The notes under the pieces were generated by a model that saw nothing but the letters and a program-made list of their open reading frames with translations, had not been told where the DNA came from and did not search any database. From UBA9732 sp963606545 (lineage in GTDB: Bacteria > Spirochaetota > Spirochaetia > Sphaerochaetales > Sphaerochaetaceae), in contig CAVCYP010000006.1 in assembly GCA_963606545.1 (NCBI GenBank), forward strand, positions 1 to 50,779: a DNA stretch of 50,779 nucleotides, read 5' to 3'. Below are positions 24,583 through 32,959 of the stretch, piece by piece (within the stretch, counting starts at the first letter, position 1; every line of letters starts with the position of its first letter). Position numbers and translations under genes: made by a program.

Positions 24583-25880
24583 TATTTGTTTTCCTCCTCT
24601 TCTGTCTCGTCAAGAGTAGCCTCTAATTTTTCAATTTTAGCCTTCAAAATTCTATTGTGTTCCATTTTTTGGACTGTGACTTTAAGGTTGTGATATTCAA
24701 AACTATCGCCTTCTTTAGGGATGGCGGCAAACTGCTCGTAAATCCATTCGCCCAAGAGTAGGTTGGCCGCGTCCTTGTCGTCTTCGTCTGGGTCCTGGTA
24801 ATCCAGCGCATCAAAAACATCGGCTAAACTAACTTCGCTTTCAAACGTGAAGCTACCGTCCGCGTTTTGGACTATAGGCTCCTCAATTACGTCATCTTCG
24901 TCCCAGATTTCGCCTACAAGCTCCTCCAAGATATCTTCCACGGTAACAATTCCAAGCGTGCCACCGTAGCTGTCTGTGATAACTGCCATGTTAAGTTTGC
25001 GTTTAGACATCTCAGGAAGCAGCTCGTGAATTTCCATGCTCTGAGGGGCGTAATAGACCTCATCCAGCATCTCTCTGAGGTTTGGCGTCTTGCCGTTTTG
25101 AAGATAGGATTTAAGGTATTTCCTTATCTGCAATACACCTATAATGTTATCTATAGAGCCCTCGTAAACTGGTAGCCGGCTGTGGGCTTGTTCTTTGATA
25201 GTCTTAATTATCTCAGAAGGCTCTTCCTCCACGTCCAGCGCGCAGACATCTACACGCGGCGTCAGAATGCTCTCAACCGTCACATCTCCAAACTGCAAAG
25301 CCGATGTTATAAGCTCGCTCTGGTTTTCATCCAGCGTACCTTCTTCTGTCATATCCTCAATTATATTTTGCAGCTCATCTTCTGTGACCGATACCTGCGA
25401 GTCACTTGGACCTCTTTTTGCCGCAGTCTGTCCAATGAAGGTTAGAAGTGCTGAAAGAGGCTTAAAAATAATCATGAAAATAGACAGTGGGTAAACACAG
25501 ATTTTTGAGATTTTTTCCGGATATTTTTTTGCAATGCTCTTTGGAAGCATTTCTCCAAAGAAGAAGACCACAATGGTGGTTAAAATTGTTGAAAGAGAGA
25601 CAAAGCTCAAGCCCCATCTCTTTGAAACATAAACAGTTACGACACTTGCTGTAACAATATGAACAATATTGGTTCCAATGAGAATGGTTGTGATTGCCAG
25701 ATCAAATTTTTCCAAAATGGAAAGGACTTTACTTGCCCTTGCATCACCATGTTCTGTCGCGACTTTTAATCTGTTCTTAGAAACTGAGGAGATTGACGTC
25801 TCAGTTAACGCAAAATAGGCTGCAGTAAGCAGCAGAAATATGACCCCCAATAGAGGAGGTTTACTACCATCATCCAACAT
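24582..25880 (-). CDS. CNNM/CorC-type Mg2+ transport-associated membrane protein, copy 2
   Basis: A 432-aa paralogue of the preceding protein, in the same domain order: DUF21 membrane part (SISSVSKNRLKVATE, FGEMLPKSIAKKYPE), CBS pair (VTVESILTPRVDVCAL; LGIVTVEDILEELVGEIWDED) and CorC_HlyC domain (AAIPKEGDSFEYHN). It is the first gene of the minus-strand operon and reads away from the LysR gene, with about 175 bp between them. Tandem pairs may form heterodimers through the CBS domains, which is an inference. Confidence 0.9.
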   Translation of the reverse strand: MLDDGSKPPLLGVIFLLLTAAYFALTETSISSVSKNRLKVATEHGDARASKVLSILEKFDLAITTILIGTNIVHIVTASVVTVYVSKRWGLSFVSLSTILTTIVVFFFGEMLPKSIAKKYPEKISKICVYPLSIFMIIFKPLSALLTFIGQTAAKRGPSDSQVSVTEDELQNIIEDMTEEGTLDENQSELITSALQFGDVTVESILTPRVDVCALDVEEEPSEIIKTIKEQAHSRLPVYEGSIDNIIGVLQIRKYLKSYLQNGKTPNLREMLDEVYYAPQSMEIHELLPEMSKRKLNMAVITDSYGGTLGIVTVEDILEELVGEIWDEDDVIEEPIVQNADGSFTFESEVSLADVFDALDYQDPDEDDKDAANLLLGEWIYEQFAAIPKEGDSFEYHNLKVTVQKMEHNRILKAKIEKLEATLDETEEEENK

Positions 25881-26054
25881 AGTATGGACAAAAACTCCTT
25901 GTGCCCTAAATCAATGGGCGGATATATTACTTTAATTACTAGCATAATTGAAGTTTCTCGTCAATAAAATACAATATATTAGGTTTTTTTGTTGCAAAAA
26001 GTAGAAATGATGAAGCTTTTTGGATAAAATAAGGCCTGTTTTACGGAGGTGTCA

Positions 26055-27044
26055 ATGAATTTACTTCATATGAAGTATGCAGTTGAAATTGCAGAAACTA
26101 ATTCTATCAACAAAGCTGCTGAGACACTTTGCGTTGGACAACCTAACTTAAGCCGGGCTATCAAAGAGCTGGAAACTGGTCTTGGATTGACTCTTTTTGA
26201 CCGCAGTTCAAAAGGTATGACGCTTACCCCTGAAGGGGAAATTTTTGTAAAGTATGCAAAAAATATCCTAAAACAGGTGGATGAAGTAGAACAAATTCTC
26301 AAGACGGGAACTGTTGCTAAAAAGCGTTTTTCTATTTCTGTTCCTAGGTCTAGTTATATTTCAGATGCTTTTGCAAAATTCACGAATCTGTTGGATCCAA
26401 ATGATGTAATTGACCTGTTTTACATGGAAACTAACTCTAGAATGGTTATTCAGAATATGCTTCAGGATGACTACAAACTTGGAATTGTTCGTTACGCAGA
26501 AAGTAATGATAAATATTACAAGAAGATGCTTGAAGAAAAGAGCTTTGCCTATGAACTGGTTGCTGAGTTTGATTACGTGCTTTTGATGAATAAAGATTGT
26601 CCTTTGGCGTATCAGGATACTATTACCCTTGAAGATCTTTCCTATTTTATCCAAGTTGCACATGCTGACCCGTATGTTCCTTCAGTGCCATTTACAACTG
26701 TTAGCAAAGAAGAGATTTCAGAAAACTCATCTCAACGTATCTTTGTTTTTGAAAGAGGTAGTCAATTTGAGCTGTTGAATCAAAATACTGAATGTTTCAT
26801 GTGGGTTTCTCCTGTAACTCAGGATATCTTGGATAGGTTTGACTTGGTGCAGAGACGTTGCAATGGAATTGAAAGACATTACAAGGACGTTCTCATTTAC
26901 AAGAAGGATTATACCCTGACTAAGCTTGATACAATGTTCATTGAGCAGTTGATTAAGGCTAAGAGAAGAATTATTAATAATCCAATTATTTCCGCCAAGA
27001 GTGTATTGCCTGCAGCTGCTTCCAAGATGGAGGAATACAAATGA
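26055..27044 (+). CDS. LysR-family transcriptional regulator
   Basis: A DNA-binding activator or repressor. The N-terminal winged helix-turn-helix carries the LysR pattern (NKAAETLCVGQPNLSRAIKELE, then LFDRSSKG and LTPEG), and the rest is a periplasmic-binding-like effector domain. ATG 26055 is chosen because ACGGAGGT lies just upstream; a GTG at 26049 overlaps that site. It is divergent from the corC pair and overlaps the small kinase gene by 4 nt (ATGA), so it may regulate its own downstream unit. The effector cannot be inferred. Confidence 0.9.
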   Translation: MNLLHMKYAVEIAETNSINKAAETLCVGQPNLSRAIKELETGLGLTLFDRSSKGMTLTPEGEIFVKYAKNILKQVDEVEQILKTGTVAKKRFSISVPRSSYISDAFAKFTNLLDPNDVIDLFYMETNSRMVIQNMLQDDYKLGIVRYAESNDKYYKKMLEEKSFAYELVAEFDYVLLMNKDCPLAYQDTITLEDLSYFIQVAHADPYVPSVPFTTVSKEEISENSSQRIFVFERGSQFELLNQNTECFMWVSPVTQDILDRFDLVQRRCNGIERHYKDVLIYKKDYTLTKLDTMFIEQLIKAKRRIINNPIISAKSVLPAAASKMEEYK

Positions 27045-27778
27045 CTTTGGATAGAATAATTGCTTTTAGGAACGATAGAACTGTCTATCATGACGGCAAT
27101 TATTCTATAAAATCCTTCAGAAAGTCTGTTCCTATGTCCTATATTCTGATGGAGGGGTTCTTTCAGTCGGTAGCTTCTGAGATAGGTTTAACTGTTCCGG
27201 CCATTCACAACATAAGAGAAGAAGACGGCAAATGGGCTTTGATATCGGACTATATAAGAGGACAGTCTGTAAAACATCTATATCTTGCAAATCCTTCACA
27301 GCGCGAAAGTTACATGACACGTTTTGTTGAAGAACAACTAAAAATTCACAGTAAGACCTACTGTGGGCTTCCTTCTGCAAAGACGTTGATGAAAACTCGG
27401 CTTAGCCAGGCAGACGTTCCAGAGGCGGTCAAGGTAGAGATTTTGGCTGGACTTGAGAAGCTGCCGGACGGGATTTGTCTTTGCCATGGCGACTACACGC
27501 TATCAAACGTTGTTGTGTCTACTGATAATCAATATTACGTTATAGATTGGGCTAAGGCTTCCTTGGGCCCTGGCAACTATGATGCTGCTATGTCTTATAT
27601 AATTATAGGTAGGTCTTTGGATTTTGAAGCTTCCAAGATGTATCTTTCTGCCTACTGTAAGGCTTCTGGAGAGAATGCTGAAGCCATTATGGCTTGGGTT
27701 CCTTATGTTGCTGCCCTGCGTTATTCTGTGGGAAACTCCATGGATAGAGCATATTACAGAAGTTTTATGAGGATTTGA
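27041..27778 (+). CDS. Choline/aminoglycoside kinase-like phosphotransferase
   Basis: A small kinase of the aminoglycoside phosphotransferase superfamily. Catalytic motifs are HGDYTLSN at 149-156 (Asp151 as base, Asn156 as metal ligand) and IDW with Asp169 replacing DFG. The Gly-rich loop is poorly defined. Length 245 aa is at the short end of the family. It is translationally coupled to LysR and followed 1 bp later by the ferredoxin gene. Choline, ethanolamine, a sugar or a nucleoside are all possible substrates. Resistance is unlikely given the context. Confidence 0.78.
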   Translation: MTLDRIIAFRNDRTVYHDGNYSIKSFRKSVPMSYILMEGFFQSVASEIGLTVPAIHNIREEDGKWALISDYIRGQSVKHLYLANPSQRESYMTRFVEEQLKIHSKTYCGLPSAKTLMKTRLSQADVPEAVKVEILAGLEKLPDGICLCHGDYTLSNVVVSTDNQYYVIDWAKASLGPGNYDAAMSYIIIGRSLDFEASKMYLSAYCKASGENAEAIMAWVPYVAALRYSVGNSMDRAYYRSFMRI

Positions 27779-27779
27779 T

Positions 27780-28022
27780 ATGAACGTTAAAATCTGTATT
27801 GGCTCATTTTGTCATCTTAAAGGTACTAGACAGGTAGTCGAGGCGCTTCAAAATTTTGTTGAGCGTGATAATTTAGGGGATGTGGTTCTGCTTGAAGCTA
27901 CTTCCTGCAATGGTAAATGCCAAAATGGGGTTTCAATTACTATAGACAATGAAAAATTGTTTTCTGTTCTTCCTTCTACTGTTGAAGAATTCTACAACAA
28001 AGAGATTAAAGCTAAAGTCTAA
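27780..28022 (+). CDS. Thioredoxin-like [2Fe-2S] ferredoxin (NuoE-like)
   Basis: An 80-aa electron-transfer protein with the four-cysteine pattern of the thioredoxin-fold ferredoxins: Cys6 and Cys11 in CIGSFC, and Cys43 and Cys47 in SCNGKC. Such single-domain versions are normally found beside [FeFe]-hydrogenase or NADH-linked hydrogenase genes. Here no hydrogenase is seen, and the next genes are a SpoIIE-associated domain and then nfnAB. The protein lies 2 bp after the kinase gene, in the same operon. Confidence 0.85.
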   Translation: MNVKICIGSFCHLKGTRQVVEALQNFVERDNLGDVVLLEATSCNGKCQNGVSITIDNEKLFSVLPSTVEEFYNKEIKAKV

Positions 28023-28028
28023 GCTTCT

Positions 28029-28484
28029 ATGACGGTAAATTTGCTTTTTGGCCCTCCAAAAGATATCAATTTTCTTACTGACTTCTTTTCTTTAACTGGA
28101 AAACACGTGGTTTGCGGTGGCTCAACAGCACAAGTTGTGGCTAATTTTTTGCAGGAAAGTGTAATAACAAGCCTTCATTATGAAAATCCAGAGATTCCTC
28201 CAATTTCTAAGCTAAAAGGCCTTGAGTTAGTTACGGAAGGCATTGTTACCATGGGTTATGTTTTAAAGAAATTTAGTGAAAAGTCGGCTATTGATGATTC
28301 TCAGGATGGGGCTTCTTTGTTGTACAAAATGCTAAGAACTTCTGATGAAATAAACTTTTTTATAGGTGCAGAAAATCCCTTAAATAAGCAGTTTTCAGAA
28401 CTGAAATCAAAGCATGAACTTGTGGCTTCCTTGGCCGGCCTTTTGACAAATTTGGGTAAGAAGATAACGGTTAGAGATGTCTAA
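28029..28484 (+). CDS. Stand-alone SpoIIE-associated C-terminal domain
   Basis: A 151-aa protein. GPPKD at the N-terminus, the VVCGGSTAQVVANFL motif, IPPISKLKGLELVTEGIVT, and a closing GKKITVRDV resemble the C-terminal domain attached to SpoIIE/PP2C phosphatases in clostridial hydrogenase operons. The phosphatase domain itself is missing; the comparison is from memory. It lies 6 bp after the ferredoxin gene. The most likely reading is a sensory or regulatory domain that has separated from the phosphatase, but no biochemical role is known. Confidence 0.65.
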   Translation: MTVNLLFGPPKDINFLTDFFSLTGKHVVCGGSTAQVVANFLQESVITSLHYENPEIPPISKLKGLELVTEGIVTMGYVLKKFSEKSAIDDSQDGASLLYKMLRTSDEINFFIGAENPLNKQFSELKSKHELVASLAGLLTNLGKKITVRDV

Positions 28485-28650
28485 CTATTCTTTATTGTAA
28501 CAAGAAATAGTGGGTTATATCAGTTTGAACATAAGCTATATATCTTAAAAGTTATATTGGTAAAATGAGTCTTTTTGTCCATTGCACGGAATCCCAAATT
28601 TGTAGATAATTTGCAGTTGGGTATTTTTGCAATTTTTACGTGGAGGGTCT
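28485..28650. other. 166-bp gap before nfnA
   Basis: No gene is seen. The start of the gap contains a weak inverted repeat CTATTCTT/AAGAAATAG (about 28,484-28,510) that may slow transcription, and the rest is AT-rich. A promoter for nfnAB is expected here but no clear pair of boxes was found. Confidence 0.35.
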
Positions 28651-29499
28651 ATGTACCAAATTGTCACAAAAAAGAATTTAAATCCTACCGTTACCCAAAT
28701 GGAGATTAAAGCTCCTCTCGTAGCGGCTAAGGCAAAACCAGGTCAGTTTATCATCCTTAGAGTTGATGAAGAAGGAGAGAGAATTCCTCTCACTGTTGCA
28801 GGCTGTAACAAAGAGCAGGGAACTGTAAAGATTATTTTCCAGATTGTTGGTGCAACTACAGAGAAGCTTAACCACAAGAAGGAAGGCGAATATCTCCAGG
28901 ACTTTGTTGGTCCACTTGGAGTTCCAACTCATATTGATGGCCTTAAGAAGGTTTGTATTGTTGGTGGTGGCGTAGGTTGTGCTATTGCTATGCCAATTGC
29001 GCAGGAACTTCATGCTCTTGGTGTGAACGTTACAAGCATTATCGGTTTTAGAAGCCAAGATCTTCTTATCTTGGAAGATGAGTTCAAGGCCTGTTCAGAT
29101 AAGCTTTTTGTTATGACAGATGACGGTTCATATGGTCGCCACGGTAACGTTACCGTTCCTCTTAAGGAAATGCTTGAAGCTGGAGAGCAGTTTGATGAGA
29201 TTATCACAATTGGACCTCTTGTAATGATGAAGTTCGTTGTTCTTGCTGCAAAGCCATTTGGTACTCCTGTTACAGTTTCCATGAACCCAATCATGATTGA
29301 TGGAACTGGTATGTGTGGTGGTTGCAGACTCACCCTTACTCAGGATGGCAAGAAAGTGACAAAGTTCGCTTGTGTTGATGGTCCTGATTTTAACGGCTAT
29401 GAAGTAGACTTTGATGAGGCTATGTCACGTGGTCGTATGTACACTGACTTTGAGCGCAAGGCTCATGAAGAGACCTGTAATCTCTTCAAGAATGCTTAA
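28651..29499 (+). CDS. nfnA: NADH-dependent reduced ferredoxin:NADP oxidoreductase subunit A (NfnA)
   Basis: The flavin- and [2Fe-2S]-containing subunit of the electron-bifurcating transhydrogenase. It has the FNR-like fold: PGQFIILRV for FAD and VCIVGGGVGCA for the nucleotide. The cluster cysteines Cys222, Cys225 and Cys241 are visible in GMCGGC and FAC, and nearby Asp217 may be the fourth ligand, as known for this enzyme. GGAGG at 28642 sets ATG 28651; an upstream TTG at 28627 is rejected. It is followed 11 bp later by nfnB. Confidence 0.93.
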   Translation: MYQIVTKKNLNPTVTQMEIKAPLVAAKAKPGQFIILRVDEEGERIPLTVAGCNKEQGTVKIIFQIVGATTEKLNHKKEGEYLQDFVGPLGVPTHIDGLKKVCIVGGGVGCAIAMPIAQELHALGVNVTSIIGFRSQDLLILEDEFKACSDKLFVMTDDGSYGRHGNVTVPLKEMLEAGEQFDEIITIGPLVMMKFVVLAAKPFGTPVTVSMNPIMIDGTGMCGGCRLTLTQDGKKVTKFACVDGPDFNGYEVDFDEAMSRGRMYTDFERKAHEETCNLFKNA

Positions 29500-29510
29500 G
29501 GGGGTATTTT

Positions 29511-30917
29511 ATGGCTATTGATCCTAAAAAACATGCAATGCCTGTTCAGGAACCACAGGTTAGAGCTCATAACTTCAAAGAAGTTGCTACTGGTTATACT
29601 CATCAGATGGCTATTGATGAAGCTAACAGATGCCTTCACTGCAAGAATAAGCCTTGTGTAGCTGGTTGTCCTGTAAATATCGATATCCCTTCCTTTATTG
29701 ACTGCATGAAGAAAGATGACATGGAAGCTGCTTACAACGTAATTCACAAGACCTCTTCACTTCCAGCTATCTGCGGAAGAGTTTGTCCTCAGGAGACTCA
29801 GTGTGAGAGCAAGTGTACTCTTGGTATTAAGTTTGAGCCAGTTGGAATTGGTCGTCTTGAGAGATACGTTGCTGATTGGCACAATGCAAATTCTAAGGAA
29901 GCTGCAGCTGTTCCAGCTCCAAACGGCCACAAGGTTGCTATTGTTGGTTCTGGTCCTTCCGGACTTACCTGTGCTGGTGACTTGGCAAAGAAAGGCTACA
30001 AGGTTTCTGTTTATGAAGCTCTCCATGTGGCCGGTGGTGTTCTGGTTTATGGTATTCCTGAGTTCAGACTTCCTAAGACTATTGTTGCTAGAGAGATTGA
30101 AAACCTCAAGGCCATGGGCGTAGATGTTGAGACTAACGTTGTCATTGGTAAGACTCTCACAATTGATGAGCTCTTTGAGATGGGCAACGAGGCTGTCTTT
30201 GTTGGCTCTGGTGCTGGTCTTCCTAACTTTATGGGAATTCCTGGTGAGTCTTTCAAGGGGGTTTACTCAGCTAACGAGTATCTTACAAGAAGCAACTTGA
30301 TGAAAGCCTACAGAGAGAAGGACGATACTCCTATCATGAAGGGCGGCAAGGTTGCTGTTGTAGGTGGTGGAAACGTTGCAATGGATGCTGCAAGAACTGC
30401 TTTACGTCTTGGTGCTGAAAAGGTTTACATTGTTTACCGCCGTTCAATGAATGAGCTTCCTGCCAGAAGAGAAGAAGTTGAGCATGCTGAGGAAGAAGGA
30501 ATTGACTTCCAGCTTCTTAAGAACCCAATTGAAGTGCTTGGTTACAACAATCCAGAGAATCCAAGAGATCCTAAGAACGGGTTTGTCACCGGTCTTAAGT
30601 GCATCAAGATGGAGCTTGGTGAGCCAGATGCTAAGGGCAGAAGACGTCCTGTTCCAATTGAAGGTTCTGAGTTTGTCCTTGATGTTGATACTGTTGTTAT
30701 TGCAATTGGTACCTCTCCAAACCCACTTATTAAGAACACAACTAAGGGTCTTGAGGTCAACGCTCACGGTGGTATCATTGTTAACGAAGAAGGCCTAACT
30801 TCCAGAACTGGTGTTTACGCCGGCGGTGATGCTGTTACAGGTGCTGCAACCGTCATCTCTGCTATGGGTGCTGGTAAGGTTGCTGCTAAGGCTATTGACG
30901 AATATCTTTCTAAGTAA
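29511..30917 (+). CDS. nfnB: NfnB, NADPH-dependent glutamate synthase-like subunit
   Basis: The large subunit of NfnAB, also similar to the glutamate synthase small chain. It carries two [4Fe-4S] sites: Cys41, Cys44, Cys49 and Cys53 in CLHCKNKPCVAGC, and CGRVCPQETQCESKC. Two nucleotide-binding Rossmann motifs (AIVGSGPSG, VVGGGNVAMD) and the final GVYAGGDAVTGAAT complete it. At 468 aa it is normal. With NfnA it interconverts NADH, reduced ferredoxin and NADPH, the same ferredoxin pool that RNF uses downstream. Confidence 0.92.
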   Translation: MAIDPKKHAMPVQEPQVRAHNFKEVATGYTHQMAIDEANRCLHCKNKPCVAGCPVNIDIPSFIDCMKKDDMEAAYNVIHKTSSLPAICGRVCPQETQCESKCTLGIKFEPVGIGRLERYVADWHNANSKEAAAVPAPNGHKVAIVGSGPSGLTCAGDLAKKGYKVSVYEALHVAGGVLVYGIPEFRLPKTIVAREIENLKAMGVDVETNVVIGKTLTIDELFEMGNEAVFVGSGAGLPNFMGIPGESFKGVYSANEYLTRSNLMKAYREKDDTPIMKGGKVAVVGGGNVAMDAARTALRLGAEKVYIVYRRSMNELPARREEVEHAEEEGIDFQLLKNPIEVLGYNNPENPRDPKNGFVTGLKCIKMELGEPDAKGRRRPVPIEGSEFVLDVDTVVIAIGTSPNPLIKNTTKGLEVNAHGGIIVNEEGLTSRTGVYAGGDAVTGAATVISAMGAGKVAAKAIDEYLSK

Positions 30918-30921
30918 TTTC

Positions 30922-30954
30922 ATCCCCTGAGGTTTTAACTTCAGGGGATTTTTG
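30922..30954 (+). terminator. Rho-independent terminator after nfnB
   Basis: ATCCCCTGA pairs with TCAGGGGAT around the loop GGTTTTAACT, followed by TTTTT. Confidence 0.9.
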
Positions 30955-31041
30955 TTCCCTTTTTTGTTCCCTTTTTGCCTTAAAACGGGGCAAAAAGGAA
31001 CAAAATATTCCTTTTTAGCCCATTTTTTGCTCCAAAAGGAA
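30951..31041. repeat. Alternating inverted-repeat element B (TTCC/GGAAC arms)
   Basis: Arms alternate: GTTCCCTTTTTGCC near 30,966, GGGGCAAAAAGGAAC at 30,987, TTCCTTTTTAGCCC at 31,008 and AAAAGGAAC at 31,034. Each pairs with the arm before or after it. The GGGC-AAAAA-arm order and the final GCTCC-AAAA-arm segment repeat the layout of element A (19,429-19,508) with a different arm. No protein is encoded here. Confidence 0.75.
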
Positions 31042-31079
31042 CAAAGTTAATTTTCTAGTTAAATTTTTTTTCTATACTC

Positions 31080-31107
31080 TTTACAAAAAGTTACCAACTT
31101 GTATATT
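31080..31107 (+). promoter_or_regulatory. Probable promoter of pyrG
   Basis: TTTACA at 31080-31085 and TATATT at 31102-31107 with a 16-bp spacer, 30 bp before the pyrG start. Confidence 0.6.
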
Positions 31108-31136
31108 CTCACACCATGTTTTTTTAGAGGTGTGCC

Positions 31137-32744
31137 ATGACCAAGTACATATTCGTAACTGGTGGAGTTGTTTCGGGCCTAGGAAAAGGCATCACTGCGG
31201 CAAGTCTTGGAAGACTTTTGAAAAATAGAGGTCTGAAGGTAGCCGCCCAAAAATTGGATCCTTACATGAATGTGGACCCTGGCACCATGAGCCCCTTGCA
31301 ACACGGAGAAGTCTATGTCACAGAAGACGGGGCTGAAACTGATCTTGACTTGGGGCACTACGAGCGCTTCATTGACGAGGACTTGAACAAGTTCTCCAAC
31401 CTGACCAGCGGAAAAGTCTTCTGGAACGTCCTTCAAAAGGAACGCGCTGGCGAATACCTAGGTAACACTGTCCAAATCATTCCCCACGTCACCAACGAAA
31501 TCAAAAAATTCATCTATGCAGTAGGCTCCAAAACCAATGCCGATGTCGTTATAACTGAAATTGGTGGAACGGTTGGCGATATAGAAAGTCAGCCTTTTCT
31601 TGAAGCAATAAGACAAATTGGCCATGAAGTAGGAGAGAGCAACAGAATGTACATTCATGTAACACTTGTTCCTTATCTTGCTTCCAGCGGAGAGCATAAA
31701 AGTAAACCAACCCAGCATTCAGTTAAAGAAATGCAAGGATTAGGTCTTTTCCCAGACATCATTGTTCTTAGAAGCGATATGCCAATTGAAGATTCAATTA
31801 AGAGTAAGATTGCAATGTTCTGTAATGTTAAGTCTGACTGTGTCATTGAAAATAAAACCCTAAATAGCCTCTATGAAGTTCCTCTGATGCTACATGAGCA
31901 ACATATGGATGACATTGTCTGCCGTATTCTAAACCTCAATGCTCCAGTTTGTGACCTAAGTGATTGGGAGAATGTAGTTTATAAAGTTGAAGCAGCAATG
32001 GAAAGTTCAAAAAAAGTTGAAATTGCAATGGTTGGCAAGTACACGACTTTGCATGATGCTTATCTTTCTGTTGTTGAATCTTTGCATCATGCCGCCTTCT
32101 GGAATAATGCAAAGCTTTCAATTCGTTGGGTTGAATCCAGTGATATAACTTCAATTGAGAAAGCTGAAGAACTTCTTGACGGCGTCAACGGTATTCTTGT
32201 TCCTGGTGGTTTTGGGGATAGAGGCATAGAGGGAATGATTTTGGCCTGCCGTTATGCCAGAGAGAATAAGATTCCATATTTTGGAATTTGCCTTGGAATG
32301 CAGATTGCCTGTATTGAGTTTGCAAGAGATGTCCTTGGCTACAAAGATGCTCATTCAAGTGAGTTCTCTTCTACAACAAAGCATCCTGTAATTGACCTTA
32401 TGGAAGATCAAAAAGGACTTCAGAAGGGAGGAACCATGCGTCTTGGAGCCTATCCCTGTGAAATAGCTAATGCTTCTTTGCTACAGCAATTATACGGTTG
32501 TGCTTCAATTCAGGAACGTCATAGACATAGATATGAATTCAATGATGCCTTTGAGAAGGAATACACAGCTGCAGGGCTTATCTTAAGTGGAAAATCTCCA
32601 AATGGAAAACTGGTTGAAGCAGTTGAGCTTAAAACTGAAGACCATCCTTTCTTTGTTGCTGTGCAGTTCCATCCAGAGTTTAAGAGTAGGCCAACAAAGC
32701 CACATCCAATCTTTGATGGTTTCATAAAAGCCTCAATGCATTAA
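31137..32744 (+). CDS. pyrG: CTP synthase
   Basis: Aminates UTP to CTP with glutamine. The N-terminal synthetase starts KYIFVTGGVVSGLGKG (P-loop-like) and has KLDPYMNVDPGTM. The glutaminase triad is Cys385 in GICLGMQ, His512 and Glu514 in FHPEFKSRP. Length 535 aa is usual. It stands alone between the NFN terminator and the RNF-linked lipoprotein gene. Confidence 0.98.
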   Translation: MTKYIFVTGGVVSGLGKGITAASLGRLLKNRGLKVAAQKLDPYMNVDPGTMSPLQHGEVYVTEDGAETDLDLGHYERFIDEDLNKFSNLTSGKVFWNVLQKERAGEYLGNTVQIIPHVTNEIKKFIYAVGSKTNADVVITEIGGTVGDIESQPFLEAIRQIGHEVGESNRMYIHVTLVPYLASSGEHKSKPTQHSVKEMQGLGLFPDIIVLRSDMPIEDSIKSKIAMFCNVKSDCVIENKTLNSLYEVPLMLHEQHMDDIVCRILNLNAPVCDLSDWENVVYKVEAAMESSKKVEIAMVGKYTTLHDAYLSVVESLHHAAFWNNAKLSIRWVESSDITSIEKAEELLDGVNGILVPGGFGDRGIEGMILACRYARENKIPYFGICLGMQIACIEFARDVLGYKDAHSSEFSSTTKHPVIDLMEDQKGLQKGGTMRLGAYPCEIANASLLQQLYGCASIQERHRHRYEFNDAFEKEYTAAGLILSGKSPNGKLVEAVELKTEDHPFFVAVQFHPEFKSRPTKPHPIFDGFIKASMH

Positions 32745-32815
32745 TTTAGTTATGTCAAAAATGCATAACCATTATTACATAAAGGTTAGATGAAAAAATT
32801 TTTTTTAAACCTTTG

Positions 32816-32843
32816 TTGACCATGTAAATTTAAAGTGTTATCT
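32816..32843 (+). promoter_or_regulatory. Candidate promoter of the RNF operon
   Basis: TTGACC at 32816-32821 and TTATCT at 32838-32843 (16-bp spacer). The following leader of about 110 bases includes ATATATATAAATAT and a CG-rich inverted stretch GTGCGCAATGCGCG, which may shape the RNA. Confidence 0.45.
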
Positions 32844-32959
32844 CTCTTTTTGGTATTTCCAATATATATAAATATGCGTGCGCAATGCGCGTGTGAGTGA
32901 TGTGCATTTAAACACGAGAAAATATAGTTGGACACCCATCATGGAGGATGAAATACATT

